Below are positions 21,820 through 35,410 of a stretch of DNA of 64,000 nt, one piece after another (the first letter of the stretch is position 1; each line of letters opens with the position of its first letter). The position numbers and the translations under genes are program-made. Source of the stretch: Plicaturopsis crispa FD-325 SS-3 (Eukaryota; Basidiomycota; Agaricomycetes; Amylocorticiales; Amylocorticiaceae); NCBI GenBank assembly GCA_000827205.1, contig KN832555.1, positions 1,042,893 through 1,106,892 on the forward strand. The letters run 5' to 3'. Under the pieces are notes generated by a model. That model saw only the letters and a list, made by a program, of their open reading frames with translations. It was not told the DNA's origin and did not search any database.

Positions 21820-24800
21820 TTAGCCCTTTCCAACGTATTTCTGCTTCTCGTACTCTCTCCATATCGTCTTCATCGCAGCTTTCCCCCCAGCGTCCAAAGC
21901 TGATACCATCATCGCATCCCGGCTGTGATCACTGATCATACCACACAACGCGAATAATCCAGGCTGGAGCTCCCGCCTTAATTCCGAGGACAAGAAGCAC
22001 AACGGGTCATTCAACGCGTCAAGATAGGCCTTGAGAACATATGCGGCATGTTTGGAAAACGGTTTCGCCAGCGATTCGGCCTTCTGCGGCTCCGTCGTGG
22101 AGGAAGAATTATGTGTCCGCGCGATGCTCTTCGTCGTGAGCACCGTCAGAAGCCGCGCGAGAGCCTTGCCTTCCTCCGCTGCTAGTGGCTCACTGGGGCT
22201 GATCCATGCGGGCATGGTATTGGTCACTAGCCTACTCTGCTTCCCGCCGAGCTGGGGGCGGGGACTGCGGACCGATAAAATCAACTGCCCAAGGATCATG
22301 GAAAGGTGGGGTAGCGTGCACACGACCAGGTCCCGCCGTAGACGGATGAGCGCACTGATTGTTGCGACTATCTGGTGGAAGATTGCCGCGGAAGTATGGT
22401 CGTCGTGATGCGTAGAGCCTACGAGGAACTTCGACACGATAGACCAGACACTACTCAGATCGGCGAGTCTCACAGCAGCTGGCTGTCAAACGAAGGAATA
22501 TCAGTTGACGCCGTCGTGCGGAGGGGTAGAATATTTACTCGGTCAGAGACATGTTTTGATATAAAGTCGAGAACGTCTAGGCGAAGTAGCAAGTCGCCGT
22601 CGTAAAAGCGAGATTGACTAGCGAATAAATGCAAGCTTTGAGTGACGAAAATTTGCGTGGGCCGCAGAGTACCTGTCGGAAAACAATCAACCTCACTGCG
22701 CATCTAACTGGGACGTGATAGTCTAACCTTGCGGAGCCTCACGCAACGTGAGGGTTGCCAAATGTACGATGCAAACAAGATCCTCATACGAGTGACCTTT
22801 ACTAGACAAGGATTCCACGATGAGGTTCAGGATGTGGGAGAAGTCAGTCGCCGAGAGATGCTTGTAGGCAGTTGACATCAACAGGTCATACTCTGCGTGG
22901 CCTAAGGGTTAAATCAGTATGAATGCGAATTCACGATGTATTTTCGTACTCACAGGTAGGATCGGATGTCCGGGAAAGTGACACATATGCCGCCAGAGTC
23001 AAATCAAGGTGCGACGCTCTGTCGTGTCCATGAGATGCATGTAAGTCTCCGAGCACGATGGCAAAAGTTGCCACACGAGCATCGGCTGACGAGGATGTCG
23101 CTTCTGTGGCTCCTCGATCAGACATAGATACAGCGTTTGCGAGGAGTCTAGCCCCAAACTGAGGAAGGTCGTCATCTATTGCACGTGTAAGCTGTTTGAA
23201 AGCAGTTCATTTTGGCGCGACACATACTTTGTAGCTGTAACCACTGATGCAGAGCTTGGACTCGGCACCAAGAGGCCAGTAGCGATGCGTCATCGAGGTG
23301 TCCGGCATATGAGCCCTCTCCTACAAGGGAAGACACAGAGGGACGAAGATGGGTAAGCATGGCGTCGTAGACAGCGCGCATTGATATCCGCGCCTGATCG
23401 GGGAGCCTGAGGAAAAATGTCAGGTCGAGATACGCAGGACTGTTTGTATATGAAAAGTTTACGTAGAAAGAGAAGCGTCTCTAGTGATCAAGTCAATCAT
23501 CCGAAACAATGTCTCTGGTTTAGGCTGAGACACTAAGAAAAGCTGCGAAGCGACATCGAGCACGGTCCCCGACACATCGCCTATACTCTCATCGGATGAG
23601 CGAATAAGAGCCCTATATCCCCGATCACGGTGAGAATTTGCCAACAGCGGCCTTTCGAGTGGACGCACGATATATATATCTCAACGAGCTCTAGAGTTGC
23701 AGACGTATATTGAGCGGACACCTTCCGGGGTGCATCGGTCGGGTCTAGGTTTACTAGATGCCGCAAAAAACCGGGTGCATTCTATGGAACACGATGAGAC
23801 GATGACCTGGAGGATGCGTTGACAACGCACAGGATGATCTACAGATCCCACGAGAGACAATACGCGCTTCAAAAAGACGCGTACATGGACGATAGCAGAG
23901 GATCCAAGTTCGGGAAGACTACCAAGTATATAATCCGCTGCTAGTGCACGCCGTACGAGGTCCGTCCGCGCGGGCCGGGAAAGATATTCGACGGGAATAT
24001 GTAGCAGTATCTCGTACGCCTTAGCAGCTCGCTGGATGTTCTCCTTCAACGGGTCCGAGCTATCGAAAATAGAGGTCCAATCGAGAAGCACTGCCAGTAT
24101 GGCGGCTATCATAGATAATTGAGAACTTGTTTGGACAGAATTCAAGGAGGAGCTTACTCCGAATGTTTGGAAGCTCCCAAAATTGAGCTGACCGGAACGC
24201 GCGATCTGATATGAGACTCAGATGTATCTGCTCATCAGAACTTGCCGCAAGTTCCGTAGACCGGGCGTCCAATAGTAGTTTGACAAACTGCTGGAGTTGC
24301 TGTTCTGTAGAGAATGCGCTACGTACGCAGCGTTTCGTAAGGTCAATCGACACAGAGGTATGAAGAGGGCACATACTCGACCACCGGAAGCCATCTATCA
24401 ACTAATGTGGATAGCAGGGCCAGTGCGGCATTAGCAGCACCCCGTTCGTCCAAAGTCAGCTGGCAAGATAGACCTGGCCAGCCAGACGTATGGGCTATTA
24501 GATGCCGACCTATGTAGTTCAAGAGACCGTCGAAGATCGCTCCGGATTCCAGGAGCTCGCTGCGGCTCGTTTGCCACAGTAAGGCACGATACTAAGCAGA
24601 ATTTCGTTACGGTGAGCAGGGATTTCGTGAGTGAGGGGGATCACTTACAATACCAAGAGTGAGTTCAGGCAATATGCCATCGCCCCCCACGATGTCTAAC
24701 ATCTTAACAAACAACTTCCGTTCCGGTTTCGGTTCTATACGGAGGGATATCGCCGTGGGTGTGCATAACGAGTACCGAAATCGCAAAGCAGAGGCTGCAA

Positions 24801-26909
24801 CAATCTGCGGCGCCCATATATCGTCACGGCCATCCTTCCGGATCGACTTGAACATCTTGGACACTACCTGGTGCGCAAAGACCGAGTGCGCGTCTGCTAG
24901 CAGGTCACGGACTTCTGTACGGACAAGCTCCGGAGCGGACTGTAAAGGGAGGGAGGACAACACGGTCGCGACGATCCTAGCCGAGAGTGAAAACGATATC
25001 GCTAGACCCTGTGCATTGACGTCGCGATTTTGTCCTCCATTCTCCATCTTTCGCTTTTTTCTGGGTCCCTCATTACTGTCCTCGTTCAGAGCCTGATGAA
25101 AGCCCTCCCAAGCATTCCGCAGCTCTTGTAGAATTGACTGAGCTGTCGCAAGGATCTGACCGGGCGTCATGAACCCATAAGTACTTTTGGCAAGCCGGTC
25201 TAGATGCGAAAGACTGAGGAGGGGTCCAGACGAAGCCGTCTCGTACGCAGTATGAGGGGAGTCGATAAGTGGTGATAAGGAAGAAGGAGAGAGCGAGTGG
25301 AGGAGGGACGTGATGTACGACGGGAGAGTGCGTGTTTTGCTATGGTGCTCAATGAGCGTGCTGAGCAGCTTTACTGCAGCCCCAGTAGTAGACGGGCGAG
25401 CCTAGGAGATGCGACGGGATATGAGTCAGTGGTGTGCGTGTGGACGACATGCAACAAACGCACAAGTAGGATTGCAGGATAAATGAGTGAGACGCTGGGG
25501 CCTACGAGGTCATGGTCAATAGTGACCAGAATGGACAGGACTTCCATGGCAAGATTCATTTTGTAGTCCTCCTCCGCTGCAAAAGCGTTCAGCATGTGAT
25601 ACATCATAGCGATCGAAATGCGATATAAAATACCTTGTCCGGGTGAGAATGCCAATGTCGCGATAGCCAGGTCACGATTGCGACCCAGAACTTCTTGGGC
25701 TTCGTGTTGTTTCGCGTTCAGTAGCCTCTCCGTCTCGATGATCCGCAGCAGTGCAGCCCGTGCAGACCAGGCTTCGAGGCCAAGGTCCCCTGCCTCATCG
25801 ATGATTACGCAGCAGGATGCAAGCACTTTCGCGCTCGCCACCCGTAGTTCCTCCATGGACGCGCCAGATACCGATTGGTTTGAGCCCTGGCCGAATAGCG
25901 CGGTCCTATGTTTTTTGAGAGCGTTTATGGCGGATGAGAATAATCGGGGAAGGGCCGAGAGTGTATATCTCGTCAGCTCTTGTGTTTTTTCTGCTTCCAC
26001 TAATGCTTCGAAGAAAGGTAAGGGCGATTGGGACTGGCGCAATATGTCGAGGTTGAATATGGTCTCGACGCCGGTGACGGATATGTCCTCCCATAGGAAG
26101 TCGTATGGGGATGCATCATGCGTTTGAGCGCACGTAATCCATGCACTGAGGTGGTTCTTCATAAAAATCGAATATAGCTGTAGCGAGCAAACAATGAGTT
26201 AGCGCCTTTCAAGAATATTCGCACTACTGACTTTCTTCTTGTTCGCCGAGTTAGACAGCGACGTGCGGAAGGAGCGTACTATAAGCGAGGCTGTACGCGC
26301 AAAGTCCTCGGTGAGAGTTTTCTCTTTCACCGCGTCCAGCACCGCGCCGAAGCACTCCAGCAGGACTTCCGAGCCCAACTTTTGAACGCCAAGCGGCCAT
26401 AGCACGAGAAATAATCGATGAGCGAAGGACAGCAGCAATTCCTGCTGCGAATTATCCGTATGCGGAAGCAGTCTCAGGAATGAAATAGCTATTGGCGCAA
26501 TGGGCACGCGGTTCAGCAAGGGAAGGAGCCAGGTCTTGATCGCACGCGTATTCACGCGAGTCTGCTCGAAGTCGTGTGGGGATATAACATCTGCCATTAG
26601 GCTCCAGTAGCGTACATCGAGCTGTGGGTTGACTGGGCTGGATGGTATATGTTTTAGTGCGGCACGCATACTCGAGATGAGCAAAACGCACGGTTCTTTC
26701 GCTTTCTCCTTCAAAAATTTTGTGAGTATCCATTCGACAATAACCTCTCCCTTGTTAGGAACGTGAAATTCTTGGTTGGACCATGCAGCCTGAGCTATTT
26801 CGATTTTGAGAGGACCGTTTGCGTGAGGAGGATCGGAGGGTGCCTTTAGGGTGCGAACAAACGTCTGAGACGATTGCGTGTAGGTTTCCACCGTATTGAC
26901 CGATGCCAT
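21820..26909 (-). CDS. URB2: URB2/NPA2 nucleolar 60S pre-ribosome factor
   Basis: Large helical-repeat protein needed for early 27S pre-rRNA processing. About 1473 residues, 13 exons: 26909-26232, 26177-25464, 25401-24649, 24591-24377, 24318-24158, 24105-23843, 23781-23705, 23651-23463, 23406-23228, 23175-22954, 22901-22728, 22672-22539, 22482-21820. All phases agree. The assignment rests mainly on the conserved C-terminal segment: HAAYVLKAYLDALNDP, then ELRRELQPGLFALCGMISDH and KAAMKTIWREYEKQKYVG, the URB2 C-terminal domain. The rest is Leu/Ala-rich helices, as in the family. The start could also be five codons upstream at 26924. The small exons 23781-23705 and 24318-24158 depend on single splice choices and are less certain. 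Confidence 0.85.
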
Positions 26910-27001
26910 TGCTAGAGCTGGCATATATCGTGTTCCCCGCCTTTGGCAAGGCCTTGAGTTTTTACGGTCAGATGCAAGCTAGCGCTTCGACTTTCAAATT
27001 A

Positions 27002-27514
27002 GGGTGGGTCACAGTAGAAGTTTTGACGTCGATTCGAGGTCGATTCGCCGAAGATTTTCGAAAAGATTCGACGCGGATTTTAGACCTTCAAACGCTCAAA
27101 TCGACGCGAATCCGATTTCAACTTTGACGCAGCGAGATTTTGCACCTCAACGGACTTTCAATTTTGTGATGGGGGATGCACATGCCGCGCGTCATGCCGG
27201 ACAGGTGTAAGGACTTATACGGCACGTTTCTTTGATGTTCTGCTTCGATATTGGCCGTAAGTAGATTTTTCGCCCATGCCGGAGCGGCATTAACTCAAAA
27301 TAAAATAAAAAATGGCAATAAACAGTATGCGACACTCGTTCGGCAGTGCTTCGGCAGTGATATTTGCAAGCCCTTCCGACATTGCCGGCCCTGCCGAGCG
27401 CGCGTGGGCTCAAAATCTTTCATTCGATTTTGCCATGAAGGCCTTGAATCTTTCCTTGAATCTTTCCTCGAATCGACGTCAAATCGACGTCGAATCTTTT
27501 ACTGTGACCCACCC
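27002..27514. mobile_element. 513 bp MITE-like DNA element with inverted ends and TA duplication
   Basis: The left end GGGTGGGTCACAGTAGAAG is matched in inverse at the right end (reverse complement GGGTGGGTCACAGTAAAAG). Both ends continue into GACGTCGATT-rich subterminal repeats. A TA dinucleotide flanks each end (27000-27001 and 27515-27516), as expected of Tc1/mariner-type insertion. There is no transposase frame, so it would depend on an autonomous relative elsewhere. The inner part holds tandem pieces such as TTGAATCTTTCC. It sits in the spacer between the divergent URB2 and RBR ligase genes. The near-perfect ends suggest a fairly recent insertion. Confidence 0.8.
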
Positions 27515-27663
27515 TAATAATTCTGTAGAGTTCGGTAAAATTAAATAGCCCCTGACTCTGAATCTGGTCAAGGCGATCGGGTCCGCCAGCTTGACTCCCG
27601 CCTTTTCCTTCTCGCCAGCTCCCGCCATTGCACCAAGTATCGTCGCCCGAGGAGTCACTGTAC

Positions 27664-29337
27664 ATGCTGGATCCTGCAGCCGATAGCACTGACACTGATA
27701 CCTGCAAAGAGCTTCAACAGGAAGAGTGGCTGGTTCTAGAGGTAACGTTGCAATTCTTTCAGGAAAGTACCATACTCACACTGAACATCGTGTCTCCCTC
27801 GTAGTCCATATATCCGGACTGCGTCTCTAGCAGCCTCTCAGATGGTTCTCTCAAACTCGAGATACCCATCGATCTTGGTGGGCCGCACAATGTGACCGTG
27901 GTCGATGACGGCACGACCCCTTCATATTCGGCGAACGCGCCTCTTGTCGCACCACCGGTCCAGTCACTGGCTAGCCTTCCGCCCCTCCTCCTAAACCTCA
28001 TCTTACCACCGGCATACCCACTACACTGTCCTCCTCAAATTGTTTCGTTTCATGCTACGCATTCATGGCTTCCTTCGTCGACAGATCTTCCGAAGATTCT
28101 CCAGGAGAAATGGCAGGAAGGTGAAGGTGTTCTCTATACTTGGGTGGAATGGATTCGGGACGGCGGTTTTCTGGACGAATTGCGTTTGCGCTCCGTAGAT
28201 GGTAATATCAGGTAAGTAATACTCGCAGCATGCGGAAAGACGGGGTCATGACCATAATTAACACCAGCATACCACATCCAGCGCCGCACATACTGTCCCC
28301 CTTGCTCTCGGCACACGATAATGCCATGAAGATCAATCAATTCTCACAAAACTCCTACGTGTGTGCGGTCTGCTTGACGTCGCTCAAGGGCTCGCGTTGT
28401 TTGCAGCTTGCGGGATGCTCGCATGTGTTCTGTCGGACTTGCTTGGAGGAGTTTTGGGGAATGTGCATTGCGGAAGGGGATGTGGGACGAGTGGGGTGTC
28501 CTGATCCTGGGTGTGTGAAGGAAGGACGGGAGGTGGGAGAAGAAGAGGTGCGGAGAGTCGTTTCAGAACAGGAAGTAATGCGATGGCGGTGGCTGAGAGA
28601 GAAGAGGGCCCTGGACAGAGGTAGGCCGTCATGACTTAAAACTATTCAGATTGCTTGACGACTCTTCGATAGATCCAACCTTGATACATTGTCCTATGGA
28701 TTTCTGCCAGACGCCAGTCCCAAAACCTCGTGTCGATGATTCGGAATCGGGATGGGCTCGACTTCGGACATGCCCCTCTTGTGAATATTCGTTTTGCGCT
28801 TTCTGCAAGCGTTCATGGTGCGTCGCGACATCGATTATATCACACCGTGCATCATCTTACCCTGTCATAGGCATGGCCCTATCTCGGATTGTCCCGTCTC
28901 CGTCCTCTCGTCATTAGTGGCGGAGTATATCGCGCTGCCCCGGGGCTCGCCGCGGCTGAAAGTTCTTGAGCAGCGCTTCGGGAGGCAGAACATCGCGAGA
29001 CTCGTGGCCAAGTACGAAGAAGACCAAGCAAATAAACAATACTTGGACGCTTCGACGATGGCGTGTCCCGGGTGCTGTGTGCGCGTCGAAAAGTCGTTTG
29101 GTTGTAATCATGTACGCTGTCATTGTTTTGATCTTCACCTGCCATCTAATCTCTGTACAGATGACGTGTGCAAAGTGCAAGATGCATTTCTGCTATCGCT
29201 GTGGCAGCAAACTGAACGGCTCAAACCCATACCAGCATTTTTCGACGCCAGGGCTGCCGTGCTACTCGAAACTATTCGATTTTCAGAGCGTGGAGGAGGA
29301 GGGGTGGCAGCCTGTAGAGGGATTCGACTTTATATGA
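27664..29337 (+). CDS. RWD-RBR E3 ubiquitin ligase (RNF14/Itt1-like)
   Basis: About 466 residues, six exons: 27664-27741, 27805-28211, 28268-28620, 28673-28817, 28871-29111, 29161-29337. The N terminus ELQQEEWLVLESIYPD opens an RWD domain (about 1-155). RING1 starts at Cys194/Cys197 (CAVC) and runs to VGCPDPGC. The IBR region has CPMDFCQ and RTCPSCEYSFCAFCKRSW. RING2 is MACPGCCVRVEKSFGCNH followed by MTCAKCKMHFCYRC, in which the cysteine at about 406 (FGCNH) is the expected thioester-forming residue. RWD plus RBR is the RNF14/yeast Itt1 arrangement; human RNF14 acts on stalled translation. This function is by homology only. Confidence 0.92.
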
Positions 29338-29804
29338 TGTTGTACGAGGACCTTGCCGAATAATAATTGCTTTGACATCAGCAGCTGCGGCGCCGCAGGA
29401 TAAAAAGTGAGCAGGAGGGCCGGCGTCGGAGTTGGGAAGCCGGCGCAAAGAGGGTCTGGCTTTCGCTGACCCCCTGGGCTCTGTAATTTTGACAAGTCTC
29501 CTATATTATCGTCGATTCCTCCTTCTCTCCTTCATCTTGCTCCTTGTCCTCGTCGTTTCTCTTTTCGTTGCTTGGCCCAGCTGTTTGACTGATTTTCTTC
29601 TCCCTTTTATCCGGTCAAACGACACTTTCTGGCACCGCACGACCGAACGACGGACATTGATACCAAACTTTGTCAATACCCCGACCCCTCTCCTATCCAC
29701 ATACCCCCCAGCCCACACAGTACTTCGTTTATCTAAGCCGGACAGATCGCAGGACTCGCCCGTCTGTCTTGTATATTGACGCTGTCTACAGACCTACGAG
29801 ACCT

Positions 29805-32800
29805 ATGGATATCTACACCACCTCATTCACTTACCCACGCCGGTCGCGTTACACTCATTCCCCTTCTTCTTCTATCGACTTTCCAGGCGCCAGCAATGGC
29901 AGCGGTGCGCAGGGGTCGTCCGACCCGTACATGGCCGCTTCGCACCTTCAGCATGTCAACGCCAACGCCAACGACTCATTGTCCGCGTCAGACGCGGAGG
30001 CCGTGCAGAAGCTCGCGATGATGGCCATGTCATTGCATGGATGTCATGTGTCGTATTTCCCAACGGACCAAGGCCGGGGGTGGAATTTCCATGTCACAGG
30101 AGCGTACCAACAAGTCATGGTGGCTCGGGGCATGATATTGAAGGAGTGCCCGATTCAGGTACGCAGCCGCCGGCTCTGTCTTGATTTCATACTCATTGTT
30201 TCGGCACGCATAGCACCGTGCTGCAATCAAGGTGACGCGCTCTGAGATCCTAGATTCCCCGTCTTCGAAGCCGTCTCTCAAGCCCGAAGTACGGCGCAGA
30301 CTCGATGAAATTGCATCCCAAACGCTCGCGCACATCGCAGTGGTGAATAGTCCCCTCTCATTGTCCAACCGTACGCCTCCCGATGGTGTTAGCAATAGTG
30401 CTGGCTGGTCGGGGCTTGAGACGGAGCGTGTGTGTGAATTAGTTGTTTCCGGCCACGGTGATTCAGTAGACCTGGCACGAGTTCGACTGCTGGTGATGCT
30501 GGACGAGCTGGTGAGTCTTTGTACTTAAATAACGTCTGGCCGTGATCTTGACCGCATAACAGAGCGGATTGCATGCCGAGGTTTGCGAAATCGACCATAA
30601 ATTACACGCCATCATTGCCGGCCGCAAGCGCTACGTTCTTCAAACCATTCAAGAGGATACCGCGACGAACATCTACTTTCCTTCTCCTCTCCAAGGTCTC
30701 GTGGGCCCTGATATTTCGGGACAAGGAACTCCTCTGCGACACAACAACAATGTGATCTGGATCACAGGAGAATTCTTTGGCGTACAACGAGCTAGAGATA
30801 TGCTCTTCCAAGTATCTGTGAACAAAGTAATGCTCCTTCGATTTCGATACAGACGTCATGGCTAATATTTCGGCCAGAGTAAATCGGTCATCTCAAGAGA
30901 TACGGCCATCTTGCCACGCAAACTGGACTGGATGGTCACAGACCGCGCGGAAGACCTTAAATCTATCATGAGCGACAATGCAACATTCATCCAGCTTCCC
31001 CCGCTTGGCAGTTCGACAAGCCTTATCACCGTCTACGGTGACCATAGAGTCAATATACAGAGGACCGTGCGGTCCATAATGCAACTGGTCGGTCGCTGGT
31101 CTCTCTGTTCGCCTGCCACAGAAACTAATACGCTTCACTGTGGCTCCTCAGGCTTGCCAATATTACGTCGCGTCGTTTTGGCTGCTGCCAATCCAGTTTA
31201 ATGTACTGCTGCCGCCAACGACTCTTAATGCATCGCAGGTCACCACCCTTCTCAAGCAAATATCCATCACGACTGGGGCTGAGGTTGTTTTCAAAAGTAT
31301 GTGCTTTGAGATGCACGGTCTTGAGCACGAAGTTCGGGCGGCCGTCAACATGATATTGGAGCTTGAAGCCGTGAAGGTATTTTAACTTTCACGCTATTTG
31401 GTAAAGAGGCTAATGCCTATGTCTCAGGCATTCCACCACGAAATACGCTTCCAAATCGAGCTTTCTAACGAGCACCGCGAATTTATCAGCGGCAAGAAAA
31501 ACGGGAAGATCAACAAAATCATGCAGACTTCAAACGTGAAGATCAAGTTCGAGACCTTCAACGACCACAATTTTCTCATCGACATCGCGGGGAACGATGG
31601 AGCCGTTCTCCAGGGACTTTCACTACTGCAAGAAGAACTCCCCGCCGAAATCTCGTTCCATGTTCCTGAAGCGTATCACAAACGTATCATAGGCGTTGGC
31701 GGGCGAAGCATCCAGAGGATCATGAAGAAATATGGCGTGTACGTCAAATTCTCGAATGCCGAGGAGTTCGCTGCACTTGGAGGATACAACGACAATGAGG
31801 ATAACGTCATAGCGCGTACGCCGGCTAAGAACGCTATAAACCTCGACAACCTCAAGCAGTCCGTCATGGAGCTTGTCAATCCGAAAGTAAGCCCCGTTCC
31901 CAGACGTTTAGTAGATGTAATGCTTAGTCTAGTCCAGGATAAGGATTATATCAACGAAACTGTGTCGATCCCGCGTCGCTATCATCGTACACTTCTCGGC
32001 GAAAAGGCTATCTTCATCCACGATATCGAGACCAAGACGAACTCCAGAGTACGGTTCCCCGACAAGGAGACGGCCTCTGACGTTGTTACTGTTTTCGGTC
32101 CGGAAAGCCAAGTGCAAATTGCTGCAGCCATGTTACTGGTAAGATAGAGTCCCACCTTTCACATATCTGTCCTGCTGACATGAGCTTGTAGGACCATGTT
32201 CCTTTCGAGGCCGATATGGCTGTACCCCCTAGCGCCGATTTAGCGCGCCTATGCTCGTCTGCAGACTTTGTTGCTTTCACTGAGGGAATAAAGCGGGATT
32301 ATCAGGTATCCATCGTTCCCAACATGAAGCCACCTTCTGGCAATGGGACACCCGGCACGGAAACGCCAACGGAATACTCATTCAAGTTCCGGTGCCAGAG
32401 GAGTAACAGTGACTTCCTGGTTACTGCCCGGGAAATGCTAGAGCAGTTCTTGCTGAACCATAACATCCACGTGTATCCCTCGCCGACCGCGCACACACAC
32501 AAAAGGGGCGACTCGTTTGCGGAAGCGTTCCCCCATTTCAACAGCAAAGTCCTGTCCACGGCAAGGACTCGGGGTGCGTGTCTGTCTGTCTGCATCCGGG
32601 CTTTACGTGTCTAATAGCGCATTCGTTTAGACTCCGCGGAGCTCGTAAGACCGTCCGAGCGCGAAGGCGATAGGAGATTACGGCTCGCTAATTCCTCGCC
32701 AGACGTGAAGGCGTTGTTCAACTCCCCCTCATACATCTACGACTTAGAAGAGCACGATGCTACGCCTCCCAATTACATTGCTGGGCCATCGCTTGATTAC

Positions 32801-33264
32801 TGGACGCCTCTTCCGCCTATCGTAAGTCACATCCATGGGATATGCACGTCCTCGCTAAAATGTACTACTTCCTATAGGGATCTGGGATGCCTAATCGCCA
32901 CAGGCATGGAGAAGGTGCCTTGAAGCGAGGCTCTGATTCCCTCTTGGAGGCGAAGATCAAGGAGCAGATTTCCAAGCCACGTTCCCTGCAAAACCGTGCG
33001 CAGTCCCTCGATCTCACCTCGTCGCTTTCCCGCATAACGGAATCGTCGTCCCGCCTGCCTCCTCCTGAATCGCCGACGAATTCTATTGGAGAGAGTGGAG
33101 GGAACTCGAGCCCAACGTCGGCCACGGCGCCCTCGTTCCCGAGCGTATATGGCCCGCCGATGTCGTCAAGGTCTGCGGTCATTGGGAACCAACGGGTCAA
33201 CCATGGTCTCGACGATGAGGCCGTAGACGAAGTGTCGAGGGTTATCTCCAACCTCGGATTGTGA
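29805..33264 (+). CDS. Multi-KH-domain RNA-binding protein
   Basis: About 989 residues in ten exons: 29805-30158, 30214-30510, 30563-30826, 30878-31087, 31152-31376, 31428-31886, 31938-32138, 32192-32573, 32631-32821, 32878-33264. All are phase-consistent. At least four KH folds show their GxxG-type loop: IIAGRKRYVLQTIQ, ISGKKNGKINKIMQ, IIGVGGRSIQRIMKK (the most canonical) and LLGEKAIFIHDIE. Others may be degenerate, as the segments between them also have alternating strand and helix patterns. The N terminus is Ser/Tyr-rich and the last 130 residues are disordered, with Ser/Pro clusters. Probably cytoplasmic, binding mRNA. It resembles the large fungal vigilin- or bicaudal-like KH proteins, but I cannot place it further. 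Confidence 0.87.
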
Positions 33265-33653
33265 TCGCAAAGCTAGATTCCGCGGAGTCGTTTCTTCTAC
33301 GGACGCCAAGAATGTGTGTCGCGTATTTAAAAGGTGTACAAGGAAGGAGTCCGAAGGACGTCGCATTTAGGTTACTATATCAGCCCACACGTATACTCCT
33401 GCTCACATTTTCGCCTTCCAGCTTGTCCCAAGAACTGTTCAAAGATTTGTCTGCTTCGTTTTCGTTCATGTTGTTCATCCCCGCCGCTCCGTCCCCTCAC
33501 TTTTCCGTGTAAATTAAATCGAGGTGTTCCTGCAATAATATCAGTGGGCTGGTCACCGACTTATCCTTAGAAGTACTATTCTCGCAGTGAACGCATCGAT
33601 TGTATCCAAAGTCCAGCAGAAAGAATACATTCTCCGATGAATGGGGCGTCGCA
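33265..33653. other. Convergent 3' spacer
   Basis: Lies between the stops of the KH protein gene and VMA5. T-rich, nothing else seen. Confidence 0.5.
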
Positions 33654-35258
33654 TTACATCGTAATCCACGGCACCTCGAACAGGACGAAATCGAAGAACT
33701 CCTGCTCCATTAGCGTTTGGTATTCTCCTACGAACTCCTCGGTCTCGCCCTTCTTGGAATTTGCCCCCTTCGATCGAGGGCCAAGGTATGCGAAATGGTT
33801 TGTCAAGAGCCCAAGCGTCTTCTTCGTCGCCTTTGGTTCAGGCTAGGGAGGGAGGGCATGTACAAGTGAGTTTAGATTCGACCAGCCCTTTTTTGCCAAA
33901 CTGACCTTTATGATGAGTCCAACATAGTTTGCTGGTAAACCATATCGCAGGACACTTTCCACAAACAGCCGGACAACTTTCAGGTGAACGAGGATTTGGA
34001 ATGACTCGGAGAAATTTGTCCGCGACAATCGAAGCAATTCGGTCTGAGCGTCGAGTGACACTATGTTAACCTAGCACTAGCCCACGCGAGCATGAGTGAG
34101 CACTCACCCAAAGTTCCTTTTCTGTCGTGTCCGCGGTCTCAAGCTCCTCTCGTTGCTTGGCTAGAAGTTCCTCTGCATAAACGAAATCCCGCACGATGAA
34201 CCTTTTTGCAACGGTGAATAAAGGTGACTAGGCAAGACATAGGCACTGACTTGTTCTCCCGACTTTTCTGCACAAATTCGTCGTGGACCTTGCGGAATAT
34301 AACTACGCCAAATAGTGTAAATTCGCTATCCGAAGTTATGACCCTGCCGCATAGCCAGTTAGCAAGTCAGCGAGACAAGTAGGCGCAATCATACTTTGAG
34401 GACCGTGGCACTACCATTGAGGTCAAGCGCTCGTATTTGGAGTTCCACTCCTTTGTAAGGCTCCTAGAATGAGGTTCAGCCGATGATATTGTAGTAGCAG
34501 GCGCGCCCCGTACTTTGGAACGGCCACAAGCAATGTCTCAAGGTACTCGGAATCCTGAACGAAGTCATCTTTCGAAACTACATCCGCTAACGACCGAGTA
34601 GACAGGTTCCCTCTGGAGATGCAGATCATGTTCAGCGTGGTATTGGGGGGACGTGATCCGTTAACTTACGTTTTCTTCCGTTGCATCTGCGTTAACGATC
34701 CCTTGACCAGGTTGTAGTTGTTGAGTTTAGATTTCATGGCATTGTCGATAGATGTCATTTCCTGGCAGACGCGCTTTGTTAAGGCAAAGGGATTGCTCGC
34801 AAGCTTCAAGAGCGTACCTTGCTAAGAGCCTCAACCATCTCACGCAGCCCCCGCTGAACGCCATAACGCCCTTCGTTCCATCTCCAATCTTTGAGAAGAT
34901 AATCGTCAACGCTGTGCTCGTTGATCAGAATATGTTGTGACAGCTTGGTGGGATCGTTGTTCAGCAGGTTCCGGAGTGTGTCGACTGTTTTGGCGACGGT
35001 CGCGGTGAAGAAGAGGTCTTGCTTCGGCAGTTCCTCTGACAAGCCGATAAGTATATCGAGAGTTCCTGTCTAACGCGTGCAAGTGTCAGGATATGCAGGC
35101 TATAAGAATCGATTCGTCCGTACCTTGAACGACGGAATAGCTATTTGGGCCAAGCCGCTCTTGGTAGACGACAGCTTCCCTGATATTTCTTGCAATAGAC
35201 CCTCCGAGTCCCCATCCTGGGGTACTGAAATAATCCAGGTACTCTGATCAGAGGGCAT
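33654..35258 (-). CDS. VMA5: V-type proton ATPase subunit C (Vma5)
   Basis: 386 residues in nine exons: 35258-35124, 35069-34818, 34761-34670, 34612-34514, 34463-34395, 34343-34251, 34201-34108, 34043-33906, 33842-33654. Subunit C links the peripheral stators of the vacuolar ATPase and leaves when V1 detaches. Diagnostic stretches: the N terminus [10 protein letters not shown], then [55 protein letters not shown], and the C terminus [19 protein letters not shown]. Length is close to the yeast protein. The start is fixed by conservation and lies 152 bases from the divergent sulfurtransferase ATG. Confidence 0.96.
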
Positions 35259-35410
35259 AGCGAAACGTTACGGGCGGCGGTTAGAGAGATCACGGACTAA
35301 GAACTGCAGCATCCGTTTCGGGCTGTATCCGTCCGCCGAAATTTATAAGTACGCGACTCAGTGCATACTCGGTTCCTTCACACTGTCACCTATTCCAACT
35401 TGCAACCCCC

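Noticed and set aside
27000-27010. TTAGGG at the MITE end as a telomere-type repeat
   Set aside because: Only one unit, and it is part of the inverted repeat end GGGTGGGTCAC; not telomeric.
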